Shown: positions 1 to 10,560, numbered from the stretch's first letter. The stretch is DNA of 64,000 bases from Acanthosepion esculentum (GCA_964036315.1 OZ038495.1:29537378-29601377), one strand, 5' to 3'. Program-made: numbers and translations. The notes: generated from the letters alone by a model not told the origin.

Positions 1-151
1 TAACCCGGATATAAGAGAAACCCGGATATAAGAGAGATTTTGTCTGGTCCCAAATTAGAGCCTGTGTTAATGTACCAAACCCGGATATAAAAGAAACCCG
101 GATGTAATAGACTTCTTCTCCGGCCCCGACAACGCTCTTATATCCGGGTTA

Positions 152-155
<4 letters not shown>
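1..155. mobile_element. Short TIR element (MITE-like), left copy, cut by window edge
   Basis: A 17-bp perfect inverted repeat (TAACCCGGATATAAGAG at 1-17, its complement at 135-151) bounds the element. Further direct copies of AACCCGGATATAA occur inside the left half, for example near 24 and 78. It has no coding capacity and lies against a TA microsatellite, as expected for elements that target TA dinucleotides. The intact version is at 1399-1557. Confidence 0.7.

Positions 156-217
<62 letters not shown>
154..217. repeat. (TA)n microsatellite
   Basis: An uninterrupted TA dinucleotide run in copy 1 of the tandem unit; the equivalent in copy 2 is at 1557-1622. Confidence 0.95.
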
Positions 218-221
<4 letters not shown>

Positions 222-366
222 ATATTTAGGCAGCAATCCTTCTTTCATGCACATTTCATTAAAAACGACTGACAAGGTGCTTTTATTTAGTTTTTTATAT
301 AATTTCTCGTCGATCTAATAATGTTTTTTCTTTTCAGATGATAAATTATATAAAGACTGTCCGAAT

Positions 367-368
<2 letters not shown>

Positions 369-410
<42 letters not shown>
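369..410. repeat. (TA)n microsatellite
   Basis: A TA run inside copy 1; the equivalent run in copy 2 (1774-1830) is longer, showing slippage after duplication. Confidence 0.95.
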
Positions 411-413
<3 letters not shown>

Positions 414-1314
414 GATAATTTACCTATTAGAATGCACAATATGCTAGAAACAATATGTGGGAAAATCTGAATGGCCCTTTCACTACAGAATTAATAATTA
501 AAGGAATCAGATCAAGTCTGATCCCCACGAATAATTATTACCTGTAGAACAGCATTTATGCCTAGAAAAACATGATTATAAAACCCATGCCAAATTCACT
601 CTAACTGAAAAAAATAGAAATCGACAGAAAAGATGAGAAAATCGATAGAAACATTCTAGAGGAACATGAAGACAAATGGAGTTTGCGCCTCAAAACACTT
701 CGTCCAGACCGGTTTAACCACAAATTTAACAACATAGATAGAATTAATATATAACCTCATGAATCAAGCCCTACCCAAATTTCTCACCCACGCAAGACAG
801 ACATGATTGCCCAGGTGTTGATGTCTCACACTTATACGCAAAATCATATCCACATATAGACTTATACATATCACACTCCCAAAAAATTAAAGGATAACAT
901 ACACTTAACACACGCACGCGCGCGCGCACGCACGCGCACAAACACATCATCATCATCATCATCATCATCATCCCATCAACCAATAAAACTGTCAAAATTA
1001 CCAAGAAGGGAATTCTACGATTCATGAAATCTCCCAGATCCTAACTTGAAAGAAGCCGTTTGAACAACAAAGTTCATTTTCTTCATAAACATTCAGTCAG
1101 TCCTATAGTTCATTGCTACTAAAAAGCAGAATTTTTTTTTCTCCTAAATTTTATTTCTTCTGATGATGGCAATGCTGGCCGAAACTAATCTAGGCACCTA
1201 ACTGTTATAACAAAACAAAAAAAAAAATATTATACAAGCCAGTGTGTCTGAAAATTTTATTTTTTTACCTTTTTATTGTTCAAAACACACACACACATAT
1301 ACACAAACGCGCGA

Positions 1315-1322
<8 letters not shown>

Positions 1323-1399
<77 letters not shown>
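1323..1399. repeat. (CA)n-(TA)n compound microsatellite
   Basis: A long CA run (1323-1374) passes directly into TA (1375-1399). The counterpart in copy 2 is 2743-2826. The CG-rich lead-in (CGCGCGAACGCGCGCG) is alternating purine-pyrimidine sequence with Z-DNA potential. Confidence 0.95.
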
Positions 1400-1553
1400 G
1401 TGTAACCCGGATATAAGAGAAACCCGGATATAAGAGAGATTTTGTCTGGTCCCAAATTAGAGCCTGTGTTAATGTACCAAACCCGGATATAAAAGAAACC
1501 CGGATGTAATAGACTTCTTCTCCGGCCCCGACAACGCTCTTATATCCGGGTTA

Positions 1554-1557
<4 letters not shown>
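1399..1557. mobile_element. Short TIR element (MITE-like), complete 159-bp copy
   Basis: Perfect 21-bp terminal inverted repeats (1399-1419 and 1537-1557; outer part AGTGTAACCCGGATATAAG) bound a 159-bp non-coding element. It sits inside a TA microsatellite, so any TA target duplication is hidden by the repeat. Subterminal copies of ACCCGGAT(A/G)TAA near 1426 and 1480-1505 resemble transposase-binding repeats. A Tc1/mariner-type mobiliser is inferred from the TA target only. Confidence 0.7.
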
Positions 1558-1627
<70 letters not shown>

Positions 1628-1772
1628 ATATTTAGGCAGCAATCCTTCTTTCATGCACATTTCATTAAAAACGACTGACAAGGTGCTTTTATTTAGTTTT
1701 TTATATAATTTCTCGTCGATCTAATAATGTTTTTTCTTTTCAGATGATAAATTATATAAAGACTGTCCGAAT

Positions 1773-1830
<58 letters not shown>
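1557..1830. repeat. Two (TA)n runs of copy 2
   Basis: TA runs at 1557-1622 and 1774-1830, separated by about 150 bp of the duplicated unit. Confidence 0.95.
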
Positions 1831-1833
<3 letters not shown>

Positions 1834-2733
1834 GATAATTTACCTATTAGAATGCACAATATGCTAGAAACAATATGTGGGAAAATCTGAATGGCCCTTT
1901 CACTACAGAATTAATAATTAAAGGAATCAGATCAAGTCTGATCCCCACGAATAATTATTACCTGTAGAACAGCATTTATGCCTAGAAAAACATGATTATA
2001 AAACCCATGCCAAATTCACTCTAACTGAAAAAAATAGAAATCGACAGAAAAGATGAGAAAATCGATAGAAACATTCTAGAGGAACATGAAGACAAATGGA
2101 GTTTGCGCCTCAAAACACTTCGTCCAGACCGGTTTAACCACAAATTTAACAACATAGATAGAATTAATATATAACCTCATGAATCAAGCCCTACCCAAAT
2201 TTCTCACCCACGCAAGACAGACATGATTGCCCAGGTGTTGATGTCTCACACTTATACGCAAAATCATATCCACATATAGACTTATACATATCACACTCCC
2301 AAAAAATTAAAGGATAACATACACTTAACACACGCACGCGAGCGCGCACGCACGCGCACAAACACATCATCATCATCATCATCATCATCATCCCATCAAC
2401 CAATAAAACTGTCAAAATTACCAAGAAGGGAATTCTACGATTCATGAAATCTCCCAGATCCTAACTTGAAAGAAGCCGTTTGAACAACAAAGTTCATTTT
2501 CTTCATAAACATTCAGTCAGTCCTATAGTTCATTGCTACTAAAAAGCAGAATTTTTTTTTCTCCTAAATTTTATTTCTTCTGATGATGGCAATGCTGGCC
2601 GAAACTAATCTAGGCACCTAACTGTTATAACAAAACAAAAAAAAAATATTATACAAGCCAGTGTGTCTGAAAATTTTATTTTTTTACCTTTTTATTGTTC
2701 AAAACACACACACACATATACACAAACGCGCGA

Positions 2734-2742
<9 letters not shown>

Positions 2743-2826
<84 letters not shown>
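2743..2826. repeat. (CA)n-(TA)n compound microsatellite
   Basis: CA run 2743-2786 followed by TA run 2786-2826, marking the end of the second tandem unit. Confidence 0.95.
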
Positions 2827-2829
<3 letters not shown>

Positions 2830-2959
2830 TCATCCACAGACAGACTGTTTCGCTGTATCACAACTCATCAGTGTGGCTAGACGTCCGGTTGCCTCTGGCT
2901 AGTATCGAAAACCGGCTTAATTCGCGTCAGTCGGAAATTTTACACTGAAGCCGTTGGTG

Positions 2960-2965
<6 letters not shown>
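2827..2965 (-). mobile_element. Probable Penelope-like terminal repeat fragment
   Basis: About 140 bp of non-AT-rich sequence between two TA microsatellites contains the hammerhead fold at 2834-2876. No reverse transcriptase is adjacent, so this would be a detached terminal repeat. The assignment rests on the ribozyme class and on other Penelope fragments in the window (42.1 kb, 63.3 kb). Confidence 0.4.
2834..2876 (-). ncRNA. Hammerhead self-cleaving ribozyme, short stem III type
   Basis: Reading the minus strand, every hammerhead core element is present in order. Stem I 5' strand CCACA, core CUGAUGA, stem II GUUGU-GAU-ACAGC, core GAAA, a two-to-three base-pair stem III (CA-GUC-UG closing A-U), cleavage triplet GUC, and stem I 3' strand UGUGG. 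All stem I and stem II positions pair (one G-U). Predicted cleavage is between plus-strand positions 2839 and 2838. Minimal stem III hammerheads are known from the terminal repeats of Penelope-like retroelements and from retrozymes. The surrounding 2827-2965 sequence is therefore probably a Penelope terminal repeat, which is inferred. Activity is untested. Confidence 0.75.

Positions 2966-3025
<60 letters not shown>
2966..3025. repeat. (TA)n microsatellite
   Basis: Pure TA run of about 60 bp. Confidence 0.95.
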
Positions 3026-3027
<2 letters not shown>

Positions 3028-4212
3028 TAGGATGGGAGAATTATAGCCTTATTAAATTTGAAATATTTGCTATATAATATTCGATCAATATTACGAAGTA
3101 TCTTAAAAGCTGCCCTATCGGCCGGCATTTAAGATAGCTGCTGTGGAGCGCTCTTGATTGGGCCTTCGGCTTGTTCAGGAGTTTTCGAATCCCCAGGTCT
3201 TTGCATATTCTCAGCATTGGAATATTCTACTGGCTGCCGTTTGATCTGGGTTTTCATTAGCATAGGATTTTCTTTTCTTTTATTGCAACCTGGTCCTTTG
3301 TTGGCGGATATTTATTTTGCGAAGCATTCTGCTGCCGAATGCGATAGGTAACAGGAAACTACAGAAGAACTCAAAATTGATCAATGCCTTTAATTATTGC
3401 ATTATGTACGTATGTTACTTTCCATATAAACAATTATTTTTTTTCATGGCTGACTTTTGCTGGGTTTCGCAGTTATCCCCAAAATTATTTCCAAGTTATA
3501 AAAATTGTTATTATAAAAAAACAAACAAAAAAAAAACAGGTAACACACTCTCTTGATTGTTTGTGAGTTGTGTCCCTTTAATTTGTTTTATCAACAGAAG
3601 CTAAAATGCCAGAATACTTAAACAATCGCAATAATGAAAACTTGGAATCCAAAATTTCAGGATTGCGGCTTCGGTGCCGGTCGGAATGAATGAATTTACT
3701 CACGGAGTCGGCCTGATTCGAAAATTGTACGATATCTTAGGCTACGTCCTCTAGGAATAACGCTGCAAAAATGTGACACAGTGACACACTGACATTCGCA
3801 TTTATTACAGAGATGGCGTCTAGATTAAGCGTATTAACGAGAAAGGTGTGTATACTGGATAATATCCACAAATGTTTTTTCATTTAAATGACTGCTTCCA
3901 TAATAATTAGTCTCCGCACGTACTGCTGTATTTGAAAGTTTTCGTAAATTTTTAAAAGGAAACTATATTCTTATTTTTTCTTGTTTGTTTAATCAATTTT
4001 ATTAAGGGGGCAAATTAAAATTAAATTTGAATTCTTTTATTTCTGCTTCTGACAGATATTTAGCACACCTTCCATCAGTGCCACTGGAACCTGATAATTT
4101 TAGAAGGCAAAATGCTTTTGATGATTCCTATGAGATGGCCCGGGAGGATTAGTGTGAAAATATACGTAGCAAACATTTGCTGCACAGATAACCCTTACAC
4201 CTCCCTCTCGTC
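3026..4212. other. No recognisable feature
   Basis: Moderately AT-rich sequence with only short open frames. No coding similarity, terminal repeat or RNA fold was recognised. Confidence 0.5.
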
Positions 4213-4299
4213 CATAAGTACTGATACTATGAAAGTGTAATTCGTACAATTATTATGAAGAAGAAGAAGAAGAAGAAGAAGAAGAAGAAGAAGAAGAAG

Positions 4300-4330
<31 letters not shown>

Positions 4331-4466
4331 CGTTCAAAGGTACATTAGAATTTGCAGGGTTGTTGTTGTTGTTGTTGTTGTTGTTCTTCTTCTTCTTCTT
4401 CTTCTTCTTCTTCTTCTTCTTCATAATAATTGTACGAATTACACTTTCATAGTATCAGTACTTATG
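4213..4466. repeat. Long palindrome with GAA/TTC arms
   Basis: The left arm starts at 4213 with CATAAGTACTGATACTATG and runs through a (GAA)n tract to about 4329. The right arm is its complement, a (TTC)n tract 4386-4421 followed by unique sequence ending at 4466. The unique parts (about 45 bp each side) match perfectly. The spacer holds a (GTT)n run and a short non-repetitive stretch. Such a foldback could extrude as a cruciform, and the GAA/TTC tracts are polypurine-polypyrimidine mirror repeats able to form triplex DNA. Confidence 0.85.
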
Positions 4467-4467
4467 A

Positions 4468-4767
4468 TCTTGCGACGGGAATTTTAGTTGTAGTTGGAGC
4501 CCTCAGATTGATTGGAAATGAGTCCGATAGACTCGTTGAAGTGATTCCTGGTATCCTATGCCTTAAAGAAATACAAACAATTGTACTAACAATTATAGTT
4601 CACGCGTTATGAAGAGCTTTATATATGTAAAGTGTGTGTGATCTTTTTTTTTTTACAAAAATAATCAGTAGAAAATGTCATGAAGCCATTTTTGCTCTTA
4701 GTTCTTTTGTGGTAACCACAAAGAAAATGTGCATACGACAAAATTCGAAGGAAATAACAATAATAGC

Positions 4768-4770
<3 letters not shown>
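4468..4770 (+). mobile_element. R4/Dong-like LINE, 5'-truncated 3' end
   Basis: Sequence matches the last 250-300 bp of the better copy at 53.95-56.96 kb. It includes the codons for the end of the endonuclease domain (valine-rich VVVGAL-type segment near 4485), the SSRL/EGIPG/CLKEIQ-type block, and the 3' UTR block (AAATGTCATGAAGCCATTT near 4672). It ends in an (AAT)n tail. Point changes and indels show an old copy. Confidence 0.75.
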
Positions 4771-4821
<51 letters not shown>

Positions 4822-4850
4822 TTTATTATAATAATTTTTATTATCAATAA

Positions 4851-4909
<59 letters not shown>

Positions 4910-4910
4910 G
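4765..4910. repeat. (AAT)n facing (ATT)n: LINE tail plus inverted tract
   Basis: An (AAT)n tract (4768-4821), a short A/T linker and an (ATT)n tract (4853-4910) form an inverted pair. The first half is the tail of the LINE fragment just upstream. The second half could be the tail of a lost opposite-strand copy or a foldback expansion. Confidence 0.8.
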
Positions 4911-5825
4911 AAAGTACAGGCGAAAATTTAAATGTTTTTCTATTTGAATTTTCTGATGAATCTTAATTCTCATATTATTGCAAGTTTCACGACTAAAGAA
5001 TTCCACATATTGCCTCGTTAAATATTTGAGTTTAACAATTTTAATATTCTGTTGCAATGGCAATCATAAATATGAATATAGCTGATATAATGTAAAAATG
5101 AAAAATGTGAAATTGACAAGTTTTTCCATTTCACTAAAGCAGACGTTAATGTGTTATTGCCTCCTCTATCTTCCCCTTCTTTCTGTCCTTCTTTTTTTCT
5201 TTCTTACAGAAATCAAACAGCTTTTCTGATACATCCTACTCATCTTTTCTCGCAATCAAAACGAAGTAGTTCATTATTTATGAGGTATTAGCAGCGCTTA
5301 ATGCACCTTTTAACTAAGGAACAAGCAGAATAATAATATGGCGTCCTAAATAACTTACCATGGGACAAATTGTATAATTCTAAAATATTGTCTATTCTGG
5401 AAAACTTAAAAAATATCTTTTTTAACATTCGATCTGACCACGCCATCCAGTAAGGAAAACCGGATCTACATGTGCATTAAGAACACATTGACTGTCTCAT
5501 CTATGATGTTGCAATGACTGCAGAATACAGTGTAGACATGAAAGTAAGTAATTAGAAGATAGATTATCTTAGGCCATGAATAGAGAATGCTTCAAAATAT
5601 GAAGTTTAGGATCGTCACTATAAGAGTAGACACGATTGGAATCGTACCAGGAATAATTAAATCGCGTTCGTGAAAACAACTGGTAGGGTAATAGTAATAA
5701 TCTAAAAGGTACAGTATTTTACTTGAAAGTATAACGTTTTTATTTTCCGTAAATTCTGGCGAACTTAAGACCATCCTGACAAGATTATAAGGAGTGCCAT
5801 TGGGAAATTATTGGGAAAAAGTTGT
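4911..5825. other. No recognisable feature
   Basis: AT-rich sequence with a pyrimidine-rich tract near 5160-5210. Nothing with coding or structural support was found. Confidence 0.5.
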
Positions 5826-6655
5826 CGAGAGTCTTTTCAGATCCTTTGAACATCAGCTCAGGTTGACGATCAGACATCATAGAAAGCGTTTGATATCAAC
5901 AATTTTTAACGAAAGGTGGGTGACTGCTGCGAACCTGGTTTGTGTGAATAGGGCTATCTATGATTTTCTTTTTTAAGTCTCCCTAAGATATATCGGAGCT
6001 GTTTCTTGTAGAGCCCTCCCCCCGGTTAGGGTAGACCCTTCTTTTGTACCAAGTTAATGTTTGTAAGTATTTTTCCTGGCCTGTACCCGGCTTTTTCTTT
6101 GGATATGATCCTAGCCGATTTCCCAAACTCCCCAGTTTGTTTTCGACCCCCTTTTTTCATCTCGACTGGGTCATATTTTTTCTTTCCCCGTTTCTGTATT
6201 TATTTTATCTTTTCCTCTTCTTTAGCGAGAGAGCCTCTTGATTTTGTCTGTAGACAGAATACAGCGGTCTTTCTCATTTGTTTTGACGGTTGGACGTGTC
6301 CTATTAACATCAATTATTTTTAGTTTGTGTATTTTGTTATATTTTAGTTTGATTTCGGGTTCACTACCCCACCTCACACGCATTGCTTATCATCAATAAA
6401 CATTTATATATAATTTTATATACATATGTTCATGTCATGGTGTGTTTTTATAGGTCCCCCTGTTTGTATGCGTTGTGATGTATGGAGGATTGAATGATGA
6501 CGGGCGAGTTCTTATGGTGGATGTGTAAATTGTAGCGAATGAATGGGTCGTGAATCGGTTTAGCGAAGTATAAGATAGCTAGTGACGACCAGACACAAAT
6601 AATTCCTCTTTTTTGGCCTTGTACCACACTTGCTGTATATTCGAGTAATAAATCT
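5826..6655 (+). mobile_element. Unnamed retro-repeat, copy 1 of 2
   Basis: About 830 bp align from end to end with 38072-38900, at clearly lower than full identity. Shared landmarks are a 50-codon open stretch at the start (FFEHQL-type, near 5840-5975), a pyrimidine-rich middle with paired CCC/GGG blocks, the phrase TGTATGGAGGATTGAATG near 6480, and a 3' end with AATAAA-type signals. The copy at 38 kb has an 11-bp target duplication, so the family moves as an inserting unit. The peptide is not one I can name; it could be the 3' end of a LINE or LTR element. Confidence 0.65.
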
Positions 6656-6999
6656 TGAGTACAACAATGAAGAGGATAGCGAAAACCCAACGGATTTTGT
6701 ATGAGATGTGAGGACCTATCTTTTAATGGTGTTTACTCCAGAAAGTCAGTAAAGGCCACCGAAACACGAGGAGTTGCTGGATGTAGAAGAGTTGAAACAC
6801 AAACATTGCTGCGTAGTGCAATCAGAATGGCAGCAGATAGCGATTCAAATTGCATTTAATTTTTTGCTGTTAGCTGAAAAGCGTAGAGCCGGAAAGGATT
6901 TCCACGAGCAAGAAGTGCGAGAAAAGAAACAGTTAGCATAGAATTTAATGTTACATTTAGTCAGCTCAATTGTAGATTGGTGATACCACGTAGCCAGTC
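6656..6999. other. No recognisable feature
   Basis: Single-copy-looking sequence between two retroelement remnants. Confidence 0.45.
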
Positions 7000-7410
7000 T
7001 AATCTTTTTTTATGTGCTGCGTCCCTTCCAGACGTAGGCGATCCTGGCATTCCACATCTTTCTGTCCATCGTAGCTCTTAATAAGTTTTGTCTATTTTTC
7101 TTATTTCTCCCAAATCCGGTTCTTGCATCCATTTTCACAAGCCCATCAAGTATTTTAAGCGCTGCCTTCCTCTTTTCATCTTTCCTCAATCTCTCATGTG
7201 AGTATCAGATTTTCCAAACCCTCCTTCCTCATTACGTGTACCAGAAATTTCAACTGCCTCTTCGTGATGTTAAGTATGTTTCTTTTTTGTTCCCATCCTC
7301 TCTAATCCCTTATTGTTGCTCACAGATTCGGTCCAGGTTAATCTCAGCATCTGAAAGTCTCTTCCTCATCTTTGAGGAGATTGTCCAGAATTTGCAGTCA
7401 TTCAGGGGGA
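7000..7410 (-). pseudogene. LINE reverse transcriptase C-terminal remnant
   Basis: On the minus strand the fragments read like the C-terminal end of a common metazoan non-LTR reverse transcriptase. They include an MRKRL-type start, an F-hydrophobic-HVMRKEGLENLILT block near 7200-7250 and an ATMDRKMWNARI block near 7040-7070, in the usual order but with frameshifts and stops. Other fragments of similar type lie at 11.79-12.34 and 44.03-44.34 kb, also minus strand. The clade is not resolved from this fragment. Confidence 0.65.
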
Positions 7411-9256
7411 CATATATCACGTAACAGTTCAAATTTTAAAAAGTTTAGGCAACATAGCGAAGAGCTAATCCGACGAATTACCATTGAAGTATTTATAGAA
7501 AAGACACAAAGAGTCAAGCCTAAGGCAATGGGAAATTCACTAAGCCGGTATGCTAGATCGGGGTCAATAATATTGCTGATTTTTATTTGGATTTTATCAA
7601 AGAGCTAGATAGATAGCAGGAGCACCAGATCCATATGTGGCAGCCATATTCTACGCATGAACGAATGGTAGACATATAGTTTACTCTCAATATAGAGATA
7701 ACAAGCACAACTCGTAAAATAGTAACGAGAATTTGAAAATATAAAGAGATATATAAGAAAGACGATATCAGATTAACCGTAAAGGAAAAGATAATAAAAT
7801 GTATCGATAAAGTATTGTATACAAAAAGTAATCCGCTTCGTTACTTGAAAATAGAAGTGGATTCTCAGTTTACTGAAAGTCATTACAACTGCAACGGAAC
7901 TATTGTTACCAAATTAAAAATAGAAACAACGCAGGAAATCATTAAATGTCTTGTGAGTAAAATAATGAGATTCGAAAACATGTGAATAAAGCAAGCTGAT
8001 TCAGAGTGAATATCAAAATAGGTACGAAAGAATAAGGTGTGTAAACATAAGGTGATATGCGAGTGACATTGATTCGAATATATAAATAACATGTCTGGCT
8101 ATTTTCCGAGATTGCTGATCAAACTAAACCAGCAGCCGACAGATGGAAGACACACTGACGTGTCATGATTCATCGCTTATCAGTATCTAGCGATAACGGC
8201 CGCTGTTGCCACCTTGACCTCGGTGAAATGCTATATCACTTCTATATCATTTCTGCTCTGGCATCTGGAGAGTCGGTGTAAACAACAGCTAGTCTTCTCA
8301 TGGCATGACGGCAAGGATTATCTGAATTCAATCCAGCTACGAAACTGGATGTCAGATGACAGGGACATTCAATTTCTGAAATTGTAGGGATATTTGATAT
8401 CGCCCCCTTTACGGTGTAACGTGTGTATCAGGAATAACTGATAGAAATCTGACTGTGAACAGCAAAGATGCAGATCATGGGTCCTTGATTATCTTGAACA
8501 GAGGCATCTGTCAATAACTGTTAGAAGTAATAGACACTTGAACAAATCCCGTACACATTCGGCTGTGGAGGCACCGAACGCATATCCAGTAAGTCAGTTT
8601 AGCTTCCATGGTTTATGAGAACAGTGTGACCCTGTTATTATCACGGTACCGTACAGGATGCCTGACCTTGTTCCATAATGTTGCTAATTGAACTCTATAA
8701 ACACTGGCAAGTTGTTGTGTGATCCAATAAGTCATAGTTATATTTTTTACGTGTTGATGATTGCTTTTGTGCATAATGAAAAACACATTTGTTAATTAGG
8801 CGCCGTGCAGGCGTGTGATGGTTCCATAATGGTCTGTAATGTATTCAAGTGCAATGGGTTTAACACTAAATACTTAACAGATCGGCGAAAATTACATTGC
8901 ATTGTTTTAACTCTTTGCTCCCAATCATAGGTTCTATACACTTCAACACCAACTGGTTATTCCAGAATATAATTCATTACAATATAATTGTTACTAGAAG
9001 TGATTTGAGGAGCATTATTAAGACGAAAGATGTGGCCGCCATATTTGCCCAATAGGTTGCTTATTGGATGTGGTTGAGTGATATATAGTTACAGAATGAT
9101 TAGACAAGAAAAATAGCAAACCTTACAAAGACGGATGGATAAATGTGTTAGTTAGATCCAGTGAAAGGACCCAAGGAGTTTGAGTTCAATACCTCGTTAA
9201 GGCAGTGGAGAACTTTCAGATGGGAATTAACAGGAGATAACTGACATCCATTAGAC
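7411..9256. other. No recognisable feature
   Basis: About 1.8 kb of mixed-composition DNA with only short, unsupported open frames. No repeats matching elsewhere in the window were noticed. Confidence 0.45.
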
Positions 9257-9480
9257 ATGGCACGTGGAACTAGAACAGTCTACCCCAGTGAGCGAAATAA
9301 AGGGTTCAGTTCGACATTCCAACCACCTGAAGAAGGCCGGAGCGTACAACGGCCGAAACGTTGTGATAAATGTTGTGGGGCAGAACCCTTTTACACAAGA
9401 TGGACTCGTCCAAAGTATACTTATACTGACAGAGAGAATACCTGCTGGTTGATATACGTTGAATCAGAGGTTGAGATACG
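9257..9480 (+). mobile_element. Retroelement 3' end with hammerhead-like motif
   Basis: The block 9323-9379 contains a CTGAAGA core, a 5-bp GGCCG/CGGCC hairpin with a ten-base loop, GAAA, and a possible short third stem and CCAC/GTGG closing stem. It looks like a hammerhead, but one extra A sits between the first core and stem II and the cleavage triplet would be GUU. It is therefore non-canonical and probably inactive. Similar GAAGAAGGCC...GGCCGAAACG blocks are common in retroelement 3' ends. The element itself is not identified. Confidence 0.4.
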
Positions 9481-9689
9481 TTGAGTTAGGGTGAGAGATA
9501 CGGAGACAGTACACAGGGTGTTCACAGAGAGTTATACGAGAGTCCAGAGAGAGAGAGAGATAATTGCGGCTTCGTTTACTTCATTATGATTGTTCGTCAT
9601 GGTTCTATGGTTGGTATTATTCCATTTGCTATGGATTTGTTGTAACTTTAAAAGAGGTTTAAAGCAGAAAAATGTCGTACTTGAATGAA

Positions 9690-10335
9690 AATGTGTAGAT
9701 GGGGTATCCGAGCTCGTAGGCTCTGCCACAAATACCCCATATAAAACAGGGTCGGGTGGCTGTTTCCCCGAGACGATACTCTGCCCTTCGACATAGCCTA
9801 GTCTGGTGATCCTCTATGCCCGGAGAGTTCGACCATCACAGCTAGAGACGAATCTCCAACTAATTGCAGAAGGAAGGTTATTTTCCTTACCTCTATGCGA
9901 GGCAGGATGTGGCACGTGGCCATTTTTTAATGCGGGGCCAAAATTCCCAGTAGACCCCATATACACGTGGTCAGGTAGCTGTCAAGCACTCAGCATAGCC
10001 TCGTCTGGCTTCCTCTCTGCCCGAAAGCAGAGAGTTCGACCAGCACAGCTGGAGACGAATCTCCAACTAATTGAGGAAGCAAGGATATTTGCCAACCGTC
10101 CCACATGGTCATATGTGACACAAGGCCGAATTCAACCTGAGTTTCCGAGCCCGTAGGCCCAGGCAAAAATTCCTCTTAGATCCCGTAAAAAAACGGGATC
10201 GGGTAGCTGTCTACCACCCCAGACGAGACTCTGCCCTTCGGCATAGCCTCGTCTGGGTTCCTCTGTGCCCAAAGGCAGAGAGTTCGACTAGCTTAGCTGG
10301 AGATAAATTTCTAACTAATTGACAAATCAAGTCGC
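9690..10335. repeat. Degenerate GC-rich hairpin repeat, about 3 units
   Basis: Three irregular units (spacing about 210-250 bp, marked by AGAGTTCGAC at about 9826, 10031 and 10280) are related to the array at 49.74-50.55 kb. Shared pieces are CCGAG-CCCGTAGG-type hairpins, a CCCGT...ACGGG stem, the long stem around CTCTGCCCTTCGGC and the GGCAGAGAGTTCGAC end. Pairing is partly decayed here compared with the 50-kb array. Confidence 0.75.
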
Positions 10336-10353
10336 CAGGTATATACTGTGCTC

Positions 10354-10357
<4 letters not shown>

Positions 10358-10423
<66 letters not shown>

Positions 10424-10492
10424 AAGAAATATAGTCTTAAATTGTGCTATATTTATGGGATAAAGTGCTCAATATCAGAGATAGAGCGTGTG

Positions 10493-10560
<68 letters not shown>
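10358..10560. repeat. Two (TA)n microsatellites
   Basis: TA runs at about 10358-10421 and 10497-10560. The 55 bp between them (AAGTGCTCAATATCAGAGA) recurs beside another microsatellite near 24480, so it is part of a dispersed repeat. Confidence 0.9.

Larger units (their letters stand above)
1..1402. repeat. 1.4-kb tandem duplication unit, copy 1
   Basis: The first 1.4 kb recurs almost base for base from position 1403. Differences are confined mainly to the lengths of TA and CA runs and one base in the CGCG-rich tract near 910 versus 2341. The unit holds, in order: a 155-bp inverted-repeat element (cut by the window edge), two TA runs (154-217, 369-410), about 500 bp of non-repetitive DNA, an alternating purine-pyrimidine tract with an ATC run (900-972), and a CA/TA microsatellite (1323-1399). 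More copies could lie left of the window. No host coding region was recognised; small open frames across the microsatellites are translation artefacts. Confidence 0.9.
1403..2826. repeat. 1.4-kb tandem duplication unit, copy 2
   Basis: This is the second, near-identical copy of the unit at 1-1402, in direct orientation. It ends in a TA run followed by AGTGT, the same string that joins copy 1 to copy 2. The right junction therefore shows microhomology (TATATAGTGT) between the unit start and the flanking DNA. Near-identity of the non-microsatellite parts implies a very recent duplication, or an assembly duplication. Confidence 0.9.

Noticed and set aside
600..760. Possible Penelope C-terminal peptide (ILEEHEDKWSLRLKTLRPD, plus strand)
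   Set aside because: Only about 35 residues and no second motif in frame; similarity is too weak to annotate.
771..1025. 84-codon minus-strand open frame with a methionine run, repeated at 2191-2445
   Set aside because: It is a translation of an ATC trinucleotide run and a CGCG tract; identity of the two copies reflects the tandem duplication, not coding constraint.
4227..4452. Poly-Lys, poly-Asn and poly-Phe frames on both strands
   Set aside because: Direct translations of GAA, GTT and TTC microsatellites in a palindrome.
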